NCBI GenBank assembly: GCA_035547055.1
Contig: DASZVN010000054.1
Coordinates: 1-22,362 of the forward strand
Length of the DNA: 22,362 nt
Reading direction: 5' to 3'
From: DASZVN01 sp035547055
GTDB lineage: Bacteria; Pseudomonadota; Alphaproteobacteria; Rhizobiales; Methylopilaceae
The notes below the pieces were generated by a model. It saw nothing but the letters and a program-made list of their open reading frames with translations. It did not search any database and was not told the origin of the DNA. Positions 7,520-14,437 of this stretch are shown in pieces (position 1 is the first letter of the stretch; each line of letters begins with the position of its first letter). Position numbers and translations under genes: made by a program.

Positions 7520-8695
7520 ATGCCGCCGCTGCCGCTCGCCGGAATCAGGGTGCTGGAGCTCGCCCGGATCCTCGCCGGACCCTGGGCCGGGCAGATCCTG
7601 GCCGATTTCGGCGCCACCGTCATCAAGGTCGAGCGGCCCGGCACCGGCGACGACACCCGGACCTGGGGCCCGCCCTTCGTCGCGGCGGCCGGCGGCGGCG
7701 ATCTCGGCGCCGCCTATTTCCACGCCGCCAACCGCGGCAAGCGCTCGATCGCGCTCGACTTCGAGAAGGCGGAGGATCTCGCGCTGATCCGCCGGCTCGC
7801 CGCGGCGGCCGACGTCGTCGTCGAGAACTTCAAGGTCGGCGGCCTCGTGCGCTACGGCCTCGACTACGCGAGCCTGAAGGCGGCGAACCCGGGCCTCGTC
7901 TACTGCTCGATCACGGGCTTCGGCCAGGACGGGCCGAAGGCCGCGCGCGCCGGCTACGACTTCATCATCCAGGGCATGGGCGGGATCATGGATCTCACCG
8001 GCGAGCCCGACGCCGAGCCGCAGAAGCCCGGCCTCGCCTTCGCCGACCTGTTCAGCGGCACCTATGCCGCGCTCGGCATCCTGGCGGCGCTGCGCCGGCG
8101 CGACCAGACCGGCGAGGGCGGCCATCTCGACATCGCGCTGCTCGACGTGCAGGTCGGCGTCCTGGCCAACCAGGCGATGAACTATTTCGTCGGCGGCACC
8201 CCGCCCCGCCGCATGGGCAACGAACACCCGAACCTCGTGCCCTATGGCGTGTTCACCGCCGCCGACGGGCCGCTGATCGTCGCGGTCGGCAACGACGGCC
8301 AGTTCCGCCGCTTCGCCGCCTGCCTCGGGCAGCCGGCGCTCGCCGACGAGCCCGCGTTCGCCACCAACCCGGCGCGGGTGGCGAACCGCGCGCGGCTGGT
8401 GCCGCTCCTGGCCGAGCTGATCGCGGCGCGGCCGCGCGGCCCGCTGCTCGACGCGCTGGAGGCGGCCGGCGTCCCCGGCGGGCCGATCAACGCGGTCGAC
8501 CAGGTGTTCGCCGACCCGCAGGTGGTCCATCGCGGCATGGCGGTGACGCTCGACCAGCCGCTCGCTGCGGCCGGCACCATCGCTACCGTCCGCAACCCCA
8601 TCCTCCTCGACGGCGCGCCGCTGATGAGCCGCCTGCCCGCGCCCGCGCTCGACCAGCACGGCGCAGCGATCCGGGCGGAGATGGAGGAAGAGTAG
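7520..8695 (+). CDS. Class III (CaiB/BaiF family) CoA-transferase
   Basis: A 391-residue protein of the formyl-CoA transferase/CaiB/BaiF class, the usual full length (about 390-400). The N-terminal domain begins LAGIRVLELARILAGPWAGQ and includes FGATVIKVERPGTGDDTR. The catalytic aspartate that forms the acyl anhydride is expected at D176 in GLAFADLFSGTYAALGI, which is present. The MGNEHPNLVPYGVF and GVPGGPINAV motifs of the C-terminal domain are also intact. Such enzymes move CoA between carboxylic acids. The gene lies 8 nt after the LivM-like gene with only a weak ribosome site, so it is very likely co-transcribed and may activate the imported acid. Donor and acceptor are unknown. Confidence 0.93.
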   Translation: MPPLPLAGIRVLELARILAGPWAGQILADFGATVIKVERPGTGDDTRTWGPPFVAAAGGGDLGAAYFHAANRGKRSIALDFEKAEDLALIRRLAAAADVVVENFKVGGLVRYGLDYASLKAANPGLVYCSITGFGQDGPKAARAGYDFIIQGMGGIMDLTGEPDAEPQKPGLAFADLFSGTYAALGILAALRRRDQTGEGGHLDIALLDVQVGVLANQAMNYFVGGTPPRRMGNEHPNLVPYGVFTAADGPLIVAVGNDGQFRRFAACLGQPALADEPAFATNPARVANRARLVPLLAELIAARPRGPLLDALEAAGVPGGPINAVDQVFADPQVVHRGMAVTLDQPLAAAGTIATVRNPILLDGAPLMSRLPAPALDQHGAAIRAEMEEE

Positions 8696-8724
8696 GCCGA
8701 CGACGTCGGCCGCCGTCCGCGTCG

Positions 8725-8772
8725 CTGCCATCCCGGCCGAGCCCAAGGCGAGAGCCGGGATCCGGGGGCAGC
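8725..8772 (-). repeat. Family B copy 2 (half element)
   Basis: On the minus strand this reads CCCCCGGATCCCGGCTCTC, then GGCCGGGATGGCAG. It matches the right half of the family B element at 4738-4840 with a few substitutions. It forms the distal part of a composite intergenic region between the converging CoA-transferase and acyl-CoA synthetase genes. Confidence 0.65.
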
Positions 8773-8804
8773 GCTGGACCCGCGGCCGGATCGCGGATCG
8801 CGCA

Positions 8805-8867
8805 GCGATCTCGGGCTTGCCCGAGATCGCCCACGTGGCGTGGGCAAATCGGGCATGCCCGATTTGC
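8805..8867. repeat. Three nested/overlapping perfect hairpins
   Basis: The first hairpin is 8805-8830 with 12-bp arms (GCGATCTCGGGC) and a TT loop. The second is 8829-8845 with 6-bp arms (GCCCAC/GTGGGC) and a 5-nt loop. The third is a perfect 24-bp palindrome at 8844-8867 with left arm GCAAATCGGGCA. Neighbouring arms share two bases each, so adjacent stems cannot be complete at once. There is no T-run, but the site lies between two converging genes and could act as a bidirectional transcript end. Confidence 0.75.
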
Positions 8868-8889
8868 ATGCGCGTCCGGGACGACCGGC

Positions 8890-8941
8890 GATGCGGTGCC
8901 GAAAGAAGGCGTGGGTGGCCGGGACAAGCCCGGCCATGACG
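8890..8941 (-). repeat. Intergenic palindromic repeat, family A copy 2
   Basis: On the minus strand the element begins CGTCATGGCCGGG, only 4 nt after the stop of the acyl-CoA synthetase gene. It forms GGCCGGG-CTTGT-CCCGGCC and continues ACCCACGCCTTCTTTCG, matching the other A copies. Its distal end passes into the triple hairpin. Confidence 0.75.
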
Positions 8942-8945
8942 AGCC

Positions 8946-11105
8946 TCAGCCGGTGACGATGAGCGCGTCGAGCGCGGTGGCGCCCTGGCCCTCGGGGTAG
9001 GCGATCAGCGGGTTGATGTCGATCTCGGTGATCTCGGGCCGGGTCAGCATCAGCCGGCCGAGCTTGGCCGCGGTCTCGGCCACCGCCTTAACGTCGACCG
9101 GCGGGGCGCCGCGGAAGCCGGCCAGCAGCTTCGCCGCCTTGAGCTTCCTCAGCTCCGCCTCGATCGCTGCCGCCGGGAGATCGGCCGGGATCAGCCGCAC
9201 GTCGCCGAGCGCCTCGATCCAGATGCCGCCGAGGCCGACCATCACGATCGGCCCCCAGCGCGGGTCGCGCTTGGCGCCGATCGCGAGCTCGAGGCCGCTC
9301 TTGGCCATCGCCTCGACCAGGGCGCCGTCGAGGGTCACGTCGGGCCGCGCCTTCTTCACCCGGGCATAGAGGTCGTCCCAGGCGCGGCGGAGCGCCGCCT
9401 CGTCGGCGATGTTCACGATCACGCCGCCGGCCTCGGTCTTGTGGGCGAGCGCCGCGGCCTGCGCCTTCAGCACCACCGGATAGCCGATCTTCTTCGCGAT
9501 CGCGGCGGCCGCGTCGGCGGACGTCGCCATCGCGCCGTCCGGCACGCTGACGCCGATCGCCTTCAGCACCGCTTTGCCCTCGACCTCCGCGAGCGTTCCC
9601 TTGCCGAGGGTCGGCAGGCCGGCGAACGGCGCCGGCTCGGCCTGCGCCGGAGTCGCGGCCCAGCGGCGGCCGAGCTTGGTGATGATGGCGGTCGCCCGCA
9701 GCGCCCGCTCGGAGGAGCGGCCCCAGGCCAGCGGGGCCTTCCCGACGCGCTCCAGGAACTCGGGCAGCATCGGCGAGCCGTCGCCGAGCGCGACGAAGGA
9801 GATCGGCTTCTCGGTGCCTTCGATGCGCGGCAGCAGACCATCGAGATATTGCAGGGCCGTCGCCGTCGGCCCGATCGAGATCGAGATCACGACGCTGCCG
9901 ACATTGTCGTCCTTCAGCACCGCCTCGGTGCCGATGCCGAGGAGCTCGGGCTGCCACGCCGGCTGGGTGGTGAGGTCGAGCGGGTTGTTGACCGTCGCCC
10001 AGGCCGGGATCTGCGGCTTCAGCCAGTCGACGGTCTTCGCGGTCAGCGGCGGGATGTCGACCCCGAGGTCCTCGGCAAAGTCATGGGCGATGCCGCAGAA
10101 CGCGCCGGAATAGGTGACGATGCCGAGGCCCTTGGTCGGCGGCTTGGGGAAGCGCGTCAGGAGCTCGCCGACATCGACCATCTCCTCCAGCGTGTCGACG
10201 AGGCAGACGCCGGCGTGCTCGACCACGGTGCGCATGGCGGCATAGTCGCCGGCGAGCGCGCCGGTGTGGGAGTGGGCCGCCGCCTGGGCCTTGGCGCTGC
10301 GGCCGGGATGCATCATCACGATCGGCTTGCCGGCCTCCCGCGCCCGCCGCGCCGCCGCCAGGAACTCCGCCGGCCGGTGGATGTCCTCGGCGTAGATCAC
10401 GATGGTGCCGGTGGCGTCGTCGGTGACCAGGAAATCGACGAAGTCGGCGACGGTGAGGCCGACCTCGTTGCCGGTCGTCACCTGGTACGACACCGGCAGG
10501 TGGCGCGCCTCGTAGGCGAGGCGGAAATGGCCGATCAGGCCGCCCGACTGGCCGATCACGCCGATGGCGCGGCCGGCCTTGGGATCGAGCCGCGGCACCA
10601 CGCCGCCACCGAACAGGCCGACCGCGAAGCCGTCGCGATAATTGGTGTAGCCGAGGCAGTTCGGCCCGACGAGCGCAATGCCGGTCTCGCGCACGACCTT
10701 CTCGATCTTGGCCTGTTCCGCGGCGCCGGCATCGTTGAGCTCGGCGAAGCCGGCGGCGAAGCTCACCGCGCCGGCGACCTTGCGCCGCGCCAGCCCCTCG
10801 ACCGCCTCCGCGGTTGCCGCCGCCGGCAGCACCACGATCGCAAGGTCGATGCCTTCGGGCAGTTGGTCGACCGAGGTCAGCACCTTGCGGCCGTCGACCT
10901 CGCCCCCGCCGCGGCCGACGAGGTGGATGTCGCCGGCGAACTTGTTCTGCGTCAGGTTCGCCAGCGCGACGTGGCCGACCGACCCCGGCCGCGACGACAT
11001 GCCGACGATCGCCGCCGAGCGCGGCCGCATCAGCCGCGATACCATCTCGGCGCGGCTGCCCGTCGCCGTCTTCCCCTGCCGTGCCGCCACTGCCGCCTCC
11101 GCCAT
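8946..11105 (-). CDS. Acyl-CoA synthetase (NDP-forming), acetate--CoA ligase family
   Basis: A 719-residue single-chain acyl-CoA synthetase of the ADP-forming superfamily. Domain order: CoA-binding Rossmann domain (about 22-150, RSAAIVGMSSRPGSVGHVAL), two succinyl-CoA-ligase-like flavodoxin domains (about 175-470), and a C-terminal ATP-grasp domain (about 490-715). The phosphohistidine expected in this family is H280 in HSHTGALAG. The ATP-grasp part shows PVVLKAQAAALAHKTEAGGV, GLGGIWIEALGDVRLIPADL and EIDINPLIAYPEG. The enzyme makes an acyl-CoA from a free acid, CoA and NTP; family members act on acetate, pimelate, ferulate and other acids. GGAGGAG lies 6 nt ahead of ATG 11105 and fixes the start, although the frame stays open further upstream through repeat C. 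It is divergent from the thiolase-fold gene and may supply its CoA-ester substrate. Confidence 0.92.
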   Translation of the reverse strand: MAEAAVAARQGKTATGSRAEMVSRLMRPRSAAIVGMSSRPGSVGHVALANLTQNKFAGDIHLVGRGGGEVDGRKVLTSVDQLPEGIDLAIVVLPAAATAEAVEGLARRKVAGAVSFAAGFAELNDAGAAEQAKIEKVVRETGIALVGPNCLGYTNYRDGFAVGLFGGGVVPRLDPKAGRAIGVIGQSGGLIGHFRLAYEARHLPVSYQVTTGNEVGLTVADFVDFLVTDDATGTIVIYAEDIHRPAEFLAAARRAREAGKPIVMMHPGRSAKAQAAAHSHTGALAGDYAAMRTVVEHAGVCLVDTLEEMVDVGELLTRFPKPPTKGLGIVTYSGAFCGIAHDFAEDLGVDIPPLTAKTVDWLKPQIPAWATVNNPLDLTTQPAWQPELLGIGTEAVLKDDNVGSVVISISIGPTATALQYLDGLLPRIEGTEKPISFVALGDGSPMLPEFLERVGKAPLAWGRSSERALRATAIITKLGRRWAATPAQAEPAPFAGLPTLGKGTLAEVEGKAVLKAIGVSVPDGAMATSADAAAAIAKKIGYPVVLKAQAAALAHKTEAGGVIVNIADEAALRRAWDDLYARVKKARPDVTLDGALVEAMAKSGLELAIGAKRDPRWGPIVMVGLGGIWIEALGDVRLIPADLPAAAIEAELRKLKAAKLLAGFRGAPPVDVKAVAETAAKLGRLMLTRPEITEIDINPLIAYPEGQGATALDALIVTG

Positions 11106-11329
11106 GACACTCTCCTCCGTCGCTCCCGCACCCGCCTCGCCGTCATTGCGAGCGAAGCGAAGCAATCCAGGACCCGCAGGCGTGGCGCGCGCGGCCCCTG
11201 GATTGCTTCGTCGGCTTGGCCTCCTCGCAATGACGAGGAAGCGGTCCGCGTTCTTTAATTTGTCTGCCAAGCTATGGTAGATCGGCGGACGCTACAACAC
11301 GCCGGGCGCCGCAACACAAGGGGGACGGG
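11106..11329. promoter_or_regulatory. Divergent promoter region between acyl-CoA synthetase and thiolase-fold genes
   Basis: A 224-bp region from which both genes must be expressed. It holds the ribosome site of the synthetase (11112-11118 on the minus strand), the family C palindromic element (11141-11235), and a more AT-rich stretch at 11255-11300 with TTCTTTAATTTGTC. The thiolase ribosome site GGGGGAC is at 11320-11326. No convincing -35/-10 pair could be chosen. Confidence 0.4.
11141..11235. repeat. Intergenic palindromic element, family C copy 1
   Basis: A 95-bp element with 12-bp perfect ends CGTCATTGCGAG (11141-11152) and CTCGCAATGACG (11224-11235). It also has a second perfect inverted pair GAAGCAATCCAGG (11159-11171) and CCTGGATTGCTTC (11197-11209), so the whole folds into one long hairpin. 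This CGTCATTGCGAGCGAAGCGAAGCAATCCAG type is widespread in rhizobial and other bacterial genomes. It is inserted in a divergent promoter region here. A half copy is at 16637-16660. Confidence 0.85.
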
Positions 11330-12502
11330 ATGGCTCTGAGGGACAACGCGGTGGTCGGCTATGCCGAGACCAAGATCGTCGAGCGCAGCGCCGTCGACGT
11401 CTGGGAGCTCGGCGCCGAGGTGATGGAAAGCCTCCTGGAGCAGACCGGCTTCGAGAAGTCCGAGATCGACGGCCTCATCCTCTCCTCCTCGATGACCGGC
11501 GCCGGCAACGCCTTCTGGTCGCAGACCACCGCCGACTATCTCGGCCTCGAGCTCGACTTCTCGCAGACGGTCGACATCGGCGGCTGCTCGCCGCTCGGCG
11601 CGCTGGCCCGCGGCTGCGCCGCGATCGACGCCGGCCTCGCGACCACGATCCTCCTGCTCTACGCCGACACCCAGGTCGCCGAGCAGAACGCCCGCCCCCG
11701 CGGCTACCAGGGCGAGTGGCTGTCGACCAACGGCCTCCTCGGCCCGCCCGGCGCCTTCGGCCTGCTGAGCCGCCGCTACGAGCATCTCTACGGGCTCGAC
11801 TACACCGCGCTGGCGAAGCTCGCGGTGGCGCAGCGCGGCCATGCCGTCCTGAACGACAACGCCTGCGAGAAGCTCCGCAAGCCGATCACCGTGGACGACT
11901 ACATGAACTCGCGGATGATCTCGGAGCCGATCCGCCTGCTCGACTGCGTGATGGTGACCGACGGCGCCAGCGGCCTGCTCCTCACCAGCAGGAAGCGCGC
12001 GAAGGAGAAGGGGTTCGCCAAGTTCGTCGTGCCGCTGGGCTATGGCGAGCGCACCAATTTCCGCTGGAACGAGGCGGTCGTCGACATCACCGAGAGCGGC
12101 CATTCGGTCGCCGCAAAGAAGGCCTTCGCCCAGGCCGGAGTGGCGCCGAAGGACATCGGCTCGTTCCACCCCTACGACGACTTCATCATCGCCAACATGC
12201 TGCAGATGGAGATGCTCGGCTTCTGCGGCCGCGGCCAGGGGCAGGCCTTCATCAAGGAGCACGACTTCACCCACACCGGCGACCTGCCGCTCAACACCTC
12301 GGGCGGGCAGATCTCGGCCGGCCAGCCGGGCCTCGCCGGCGGCGGCGTCAACGTCGTCGAATGCGTGCGCCAGCTCATGGGCGGCGGCGGCAAGCGCCAG
12401 GTGAAGAACACCAGATACGGGGCGGTCACCGGCATCGGCGGCATCCCCTACGGGCGCAACTGGGCGTCCAGCAACGTCATGATCCTGACCCCGGACGCGT
12501 GA
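11330..12502 (+). CDS. Thiolase-fold protein of the SCP2/lipid-transfer (Ltp2-like) type, atypical active site
   Basis: A 390-residue protein with the complete thiolase fold. The N-terminal half has C86 in DIGGCSPLGALARGC at the nucleophile position. Three other expected thiolase positions differ. The HDCF-like motif of SCP2 thiolases reads YDDF (Y282-D283-D284-F285). The GHP motif reads GQP (Q332) in LNTSGGQISAGQPGLAGGG. The C-terminal CxG loop reads GIGGIPYG without cysteine. Loss of the His/Cys acid-base pair together with a Tyr-Asp motif, next to a DUF35 gene, recalls the Ltp2 retro-aldolases of steroid side-chain breakdown more than classical 3-ketoacyl-CoA thiolases. A beta-keto cleavage or condensing role remains possible. 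ATG 11330 has GGGGGAC upstream. The DUF35 gene starts 8 nt after its stop. Confidence 0.88.
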   Translation: MALRDNAVVGYAETKIVERSAVDVWELGAEVMESLLEQTGFEKSEIDGLILSSSMTGAGNAFWSQTTADYLGLELDFSQTVDIGGCSPLGALARGCAAIDAGLATTILLLYADTQVAEQNARPRGYQGEWLSTNGLLGPPGAFGLLSRRYEHLYGLDYTALAKLAVAQRGHAVLNDNACEKLRKPITVDDYMNSRMISEPIRLLDCVMVTDGASGLLLTSRKRAKEKGFAKFVVPLGYGERTNFRWNEAVVDITESGHSVAAKKAFAQAGVAPKDIGSFHPYDDFIIANMLQMEMLGFCGRGQGQAFIKEHDFTHTGDLPLNTSGGQISAGQPGLAGGGVNVVECVRQLMGGGGKRQVKNTRYGAVTGIGGIPYGRNWASSNVMILTPDA

Positions 12503-12510
12503 GGCGAACA

Positions 12511-12939
12511 ATGAGCGAGATGGTCAGGGACACGCTGGACGTCGCCCGCGAGGCGCCGCAGCCGAGAAGCTTCTCCCGCCCCTATTGGGAGGCGACACGG
12601 GAGAAGAAGATCCTCATCCAGTACGACCCCAAGGTCGGGCGCTACCAGTTCTTCCCGCGCCCGGCCTCGATCTACACCGGCAGCCGCGCCATGGAATGGC
12701 GCGAGGTCTCCGGCAAGGGCGAGGTGTTCTCCTACACGCTCGCCCGGCGCGGGCGCGGCCCGTTCCAGGGCAAGGAGCCCTATCTCGTCGCGACGGTGAC
12801 GCTCGACGTCGGCGTCAACGTGATCGCGAACCTCGTCCATGTCGCGATGGACGAGGTGAGGATCGGCATGAAGGTGAAGCCGTTCTGGGCCCCGCTGCCG
12901 AACGGCATGAACCTCCTGATGTTCGAGCCGGACCGGTAG
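12511..12939 (+). CDS. DUF35 OB-fold protein, partner of the thiolase-fold protein
   Basis: A 142-residue protein of the DUF35 (Zn-ribbon plus OB-fold, acyl-CoA-associated) family. Residues 21-38 form the N-terminal helix FSRPYWEATREKKILIQY. Residues 39-60 are where a rubredoxin-like zinc ribbon normally sits, and the OB-fold covers about 62-138 with WREVSGKGEVFSYT and RIGMKVKPFWAPL. There is no cysteine anywhere in the protein, so the four-Cys zinc site has been lost although the surrounding FFPRP motif remains. DUF35 proteins usually form complexes with thiolase-fold enzymes encoded next to them (Ltp2-ChsH2, PhlC-PhlB, archaeal thiolase/HMG-CoA synthase) and shape the channel for the CoA substrate. 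The 8-nt spacing to the thiolase-fold gene fits such a complex. The likely role is a structural or substrate-binding partner. Confidence 0.88.
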   Translation: MSEMVRDTLDVAREAPQPRSFSRPYWEATREKKILIQYDPKVGRYQFFPRPASIYTGSRAMEWREVSGKGEVFSYTLARRGRGPFQGKEPYLVATVTLDVGVNVIANLVHVAMDEVRIGMKVKPFWAPLPNGMNLLMFEPDR

Positions 12940-12950
12940 GCACCCGCTTC

Positions 12951-13037
12951 CGTCATGGCCGGGCTGGCCCCGGCCCTCTGCGACTGTCGTCCGACCTCTG
13001 AAGATCGCGAGCGCCCGGCCAGAGGCCGGGCATGACG
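12951..13037 (+). repeat. Intergenic palindromic repeat, family A copy 3
   Basis: An 87-bp element beginning 11 nt after the DUF35 stop. The ends are inverted: CGTCATG (12951-12957) and CATGACG (13031-13037). Inner hairpins are GGCCGGG-CTGGC-CCCGGCC near the left end and GCCCGGCC-AGA-GGCCGGGC at 13013-13031. The preceding CACCCGC is shared with copy 4. Confidence 0.8.
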
Positions 13038-13080
13038 GCGTGCGCCTGTCCCTGCCGGTGAGCCATACGGCCAAGGGCGC

Positions 13081-13229
13081 GCGACGATTGATAATCGCAA
13101 CATCCACAACCGCGATTGCAACCGGCCCAAAAAAGGTTAACAATTCGTTACCTTCCCAGGTCGGGGCAACGAATCAATTGCGGCAACAACGTCCGCTGCG
13201 GGAGGAGGTTCTAGAGAGAGGAAACAGCC
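13081..13229 (+). promoter_or_regulatory. AT-rich upstream/leader region of the curlin-like gene
   Basis: The DNA turns clearly AT-richer about 150 bp before the gene. It contains the dyad CGATT-GAT-AATCG (13085-13097), a run AAAAAAGG (13130-13137), and a wider inverted pair ATTCGTT (13143-13149)/AACGAAT (13168-13174) within CAATTCGTT...AACGAATCAATTG. The ribosome site is GAGAGG at 13216-13221, and a second purine block GGAGGAGG is at 13201-13208. These are plausible operator or leader structures; I cannot assign a sigma factor. Confidence 0.4.
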
Positions 13230-14297
13230 ATGCAGAAGCTATTGCTTGCCACGGCGAGTGTGATCGCGCTGGGATTCGGTGCGACGGCCGCGATGGCCGG
13301 AAGCTCACAGATTTACGACCAGCAGGACGGAACCGGCCAGACGGCGTTCATCGATCAGTCCGGCGGGAGCAACGCCTCGGTCGGCACGCTCGGCAACCCG
13401 TTCATTCAGAACAACGGCAGCGGCACGGGCGGCAACGCCATTACCATCACGCAGGTCGGAAGCAACAACTCTTTCGGCAAGACCGCCTCGGCGTTCCAGT
13501 CCGGCACCGACAACCGCGCAAACATCCTGCAGAACGGCAACAATAGCGATATCGAGCTGCAGCAGACGGGAACGAATAACGGGGCAAACAATATTCAAGA
13601 CACTCACGGATATTGGTCAAACGACAATGACGGTGGCTTGATCGAACAAAGCAGCACAGCCAATTACAGCAAGATTTCTCTGTCGCAGAACGGATCCAAC
13701 AATCTTTTCAATATCGGCCAGGGTGGTACCGGCAACACGGTAACGGCCACCCAAACCGGCGACAATCTGCTGTGGATTCGCCAGGGGACGAACTATCCTG
13801 ACATCTGGTATTCGCCGTTGACGGTCGCGGCCACTGAGACCAACAGCACGATCACCGTCAACCAGAACGGCGGCTATTTTGACGCCAGCGGCAACTACGA
13901 CAATTATGCCGGGCTTTCTCAGGGCGGCGGCAATAGGAACCAGATGTCGATCACGCAAGGTGGAAACGGAAATTCCGTCGATATCAATCAGAACGGCTCG
14001 AACAACAGCTTCACGACTTATCAGTCGGGCTTCAGAAACTTTGTCGGTGGCGAGGATGGGTGGCCGGTGCCAGACGGCGGCGTCCCGGTTGTGCAAAGTG
14101 GTAGCAATAACCTTGTGTCTACCTCCCAGGTTGGTAACTGGAATATGGTTTTCGGCAGCCAAGTTGGAAACAACAATCAGGTCTGGTCATCGCAGACCGG
14201 CAGCTACGACACGTTGAATTATACCCAAACATCATCGAACAACTACATTTCGAATATCCAGGGTGGCTCGGGCAACACCGTTACGATCCACCAGTAG
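13230..14297 (+). CDS. Secreted curlin-repeat (CsgA/CsgB-like) amyloid candidate
   Basis: A 355-residue protein with a Sec signal peptide (1-23, cleavage after AMA) and a mature part very rich in Gln, Asn, Gly, Ser and Thr. The motif Q-x-G-x-x-N recurs with Gln at 75, 90, 101, 112, 153, 164, 175, 212, 231, 243, 254, 265, 289, 300, 311, 322, 333, 344 and 355. From 289 to the last residue the spacing is exactly 11 seven units in a row, and three shorter runs also keep 11. This is the strand-turn spacing of the curli beta-helical fold. Loops at about 116-146 and 178-230 interrupt the repeats and carry Trp and Tyr. Curlin subunits are exported through CsgG and assemble outside the cell, but no csgG, csgE or csgF gene is nearby. 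Codons are more A/T-ending than in flanking genes. It ends at its final repeat Gln, followed by a strong terminator. Major or minor subunit status is unknown. Confidence 0.85.
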   Translation: MQKLLLATASVIALGFGATAAMAGSSQIYDQQDGTGQTAFIDQSGGSNASVGTLGNPFIQNNGSGTGGNAITITQVGSNNSFGKTASAFQSGTDNRANILQNGNNSDIELQQTGTNNGANNIQDTHGYWSNDNDGGLIEQSSTANYSKISLSQNGSNNLFNIGQGGTGNTVTATQTGDNLLWIRQGTNYPDIWYSPLTVAATETNSTITVNQNGGYFDASGNYDNYAGLSQGGGNRNQMSITQGGNGNSVDINQNGSNNSFTTYQSGFRNFVGGEDGWPVPDGGVPVVQSGSNNLVSTSQVGNWNMVFGSQVGNNNQVWSSQTGSYDTLNYTQTSSNNYISNIQGGSGNTVTIHQ

Positions 14298-14318
14298 CCG
14301 TTGAATCGACAACATCGG

Positions 14319-14348
14319 GCGGGGAGCCAGCGCTCCCCGCGTCTTTTT
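14319..14348 (+). terminator. Rho-independent terminator of the curlin-like gene
   Basis: A perfect 9-bp stem GCGGGGAGC/GCTCCCCGC with loop CAGC, followed by GTCTTTTT. It lies 21 nt after the stop codon of the curlin-like gene. The 14349-14437 stretch beyond it shows nothing I can name. Confidence 0.92.
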
Positions 14349-14437
14349 GCGTGCCTCGCCAGCGAAGACACGCGGCCAGCGTCAATCACGCAACGCGCTG
14401 TGCTCGCCCAACCCTCGTTTTCGCGGAGGGTCTGACC

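Noticed and set aside
7463..8869. 468-codon minus-strand frame opposite the CoA-transferase gene
   Set aside because: Antisense shadow; the plus-strand frame has the complete class III CoA-transferase motifs including the catalytic Asp.
9441..11258. 605-codon plus-strand frame opposite the acyl-CoA synthetase gene
   Set aside because: Antisense shadow, rich in Arg/Gly/His/Asp with no domain; the minus strand encodes an intact synthetase.
12951..13037. Family A copy 3 considered as an intrinsic terminator of the thiolase/DUF35 unit
   Set aside because: Strong stems but no following T-run; recorded as a repeat whose role in transcript ends is only inferred.
13440..14297. Regularly spaced repeats considered as a CRISPR array or DNA tandem repeat
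   Set aside because: The periodicity is at protein level (11 residues) with degenerate codons, inside a single secreted-protein frame; no identical DNA repeats or spacers.
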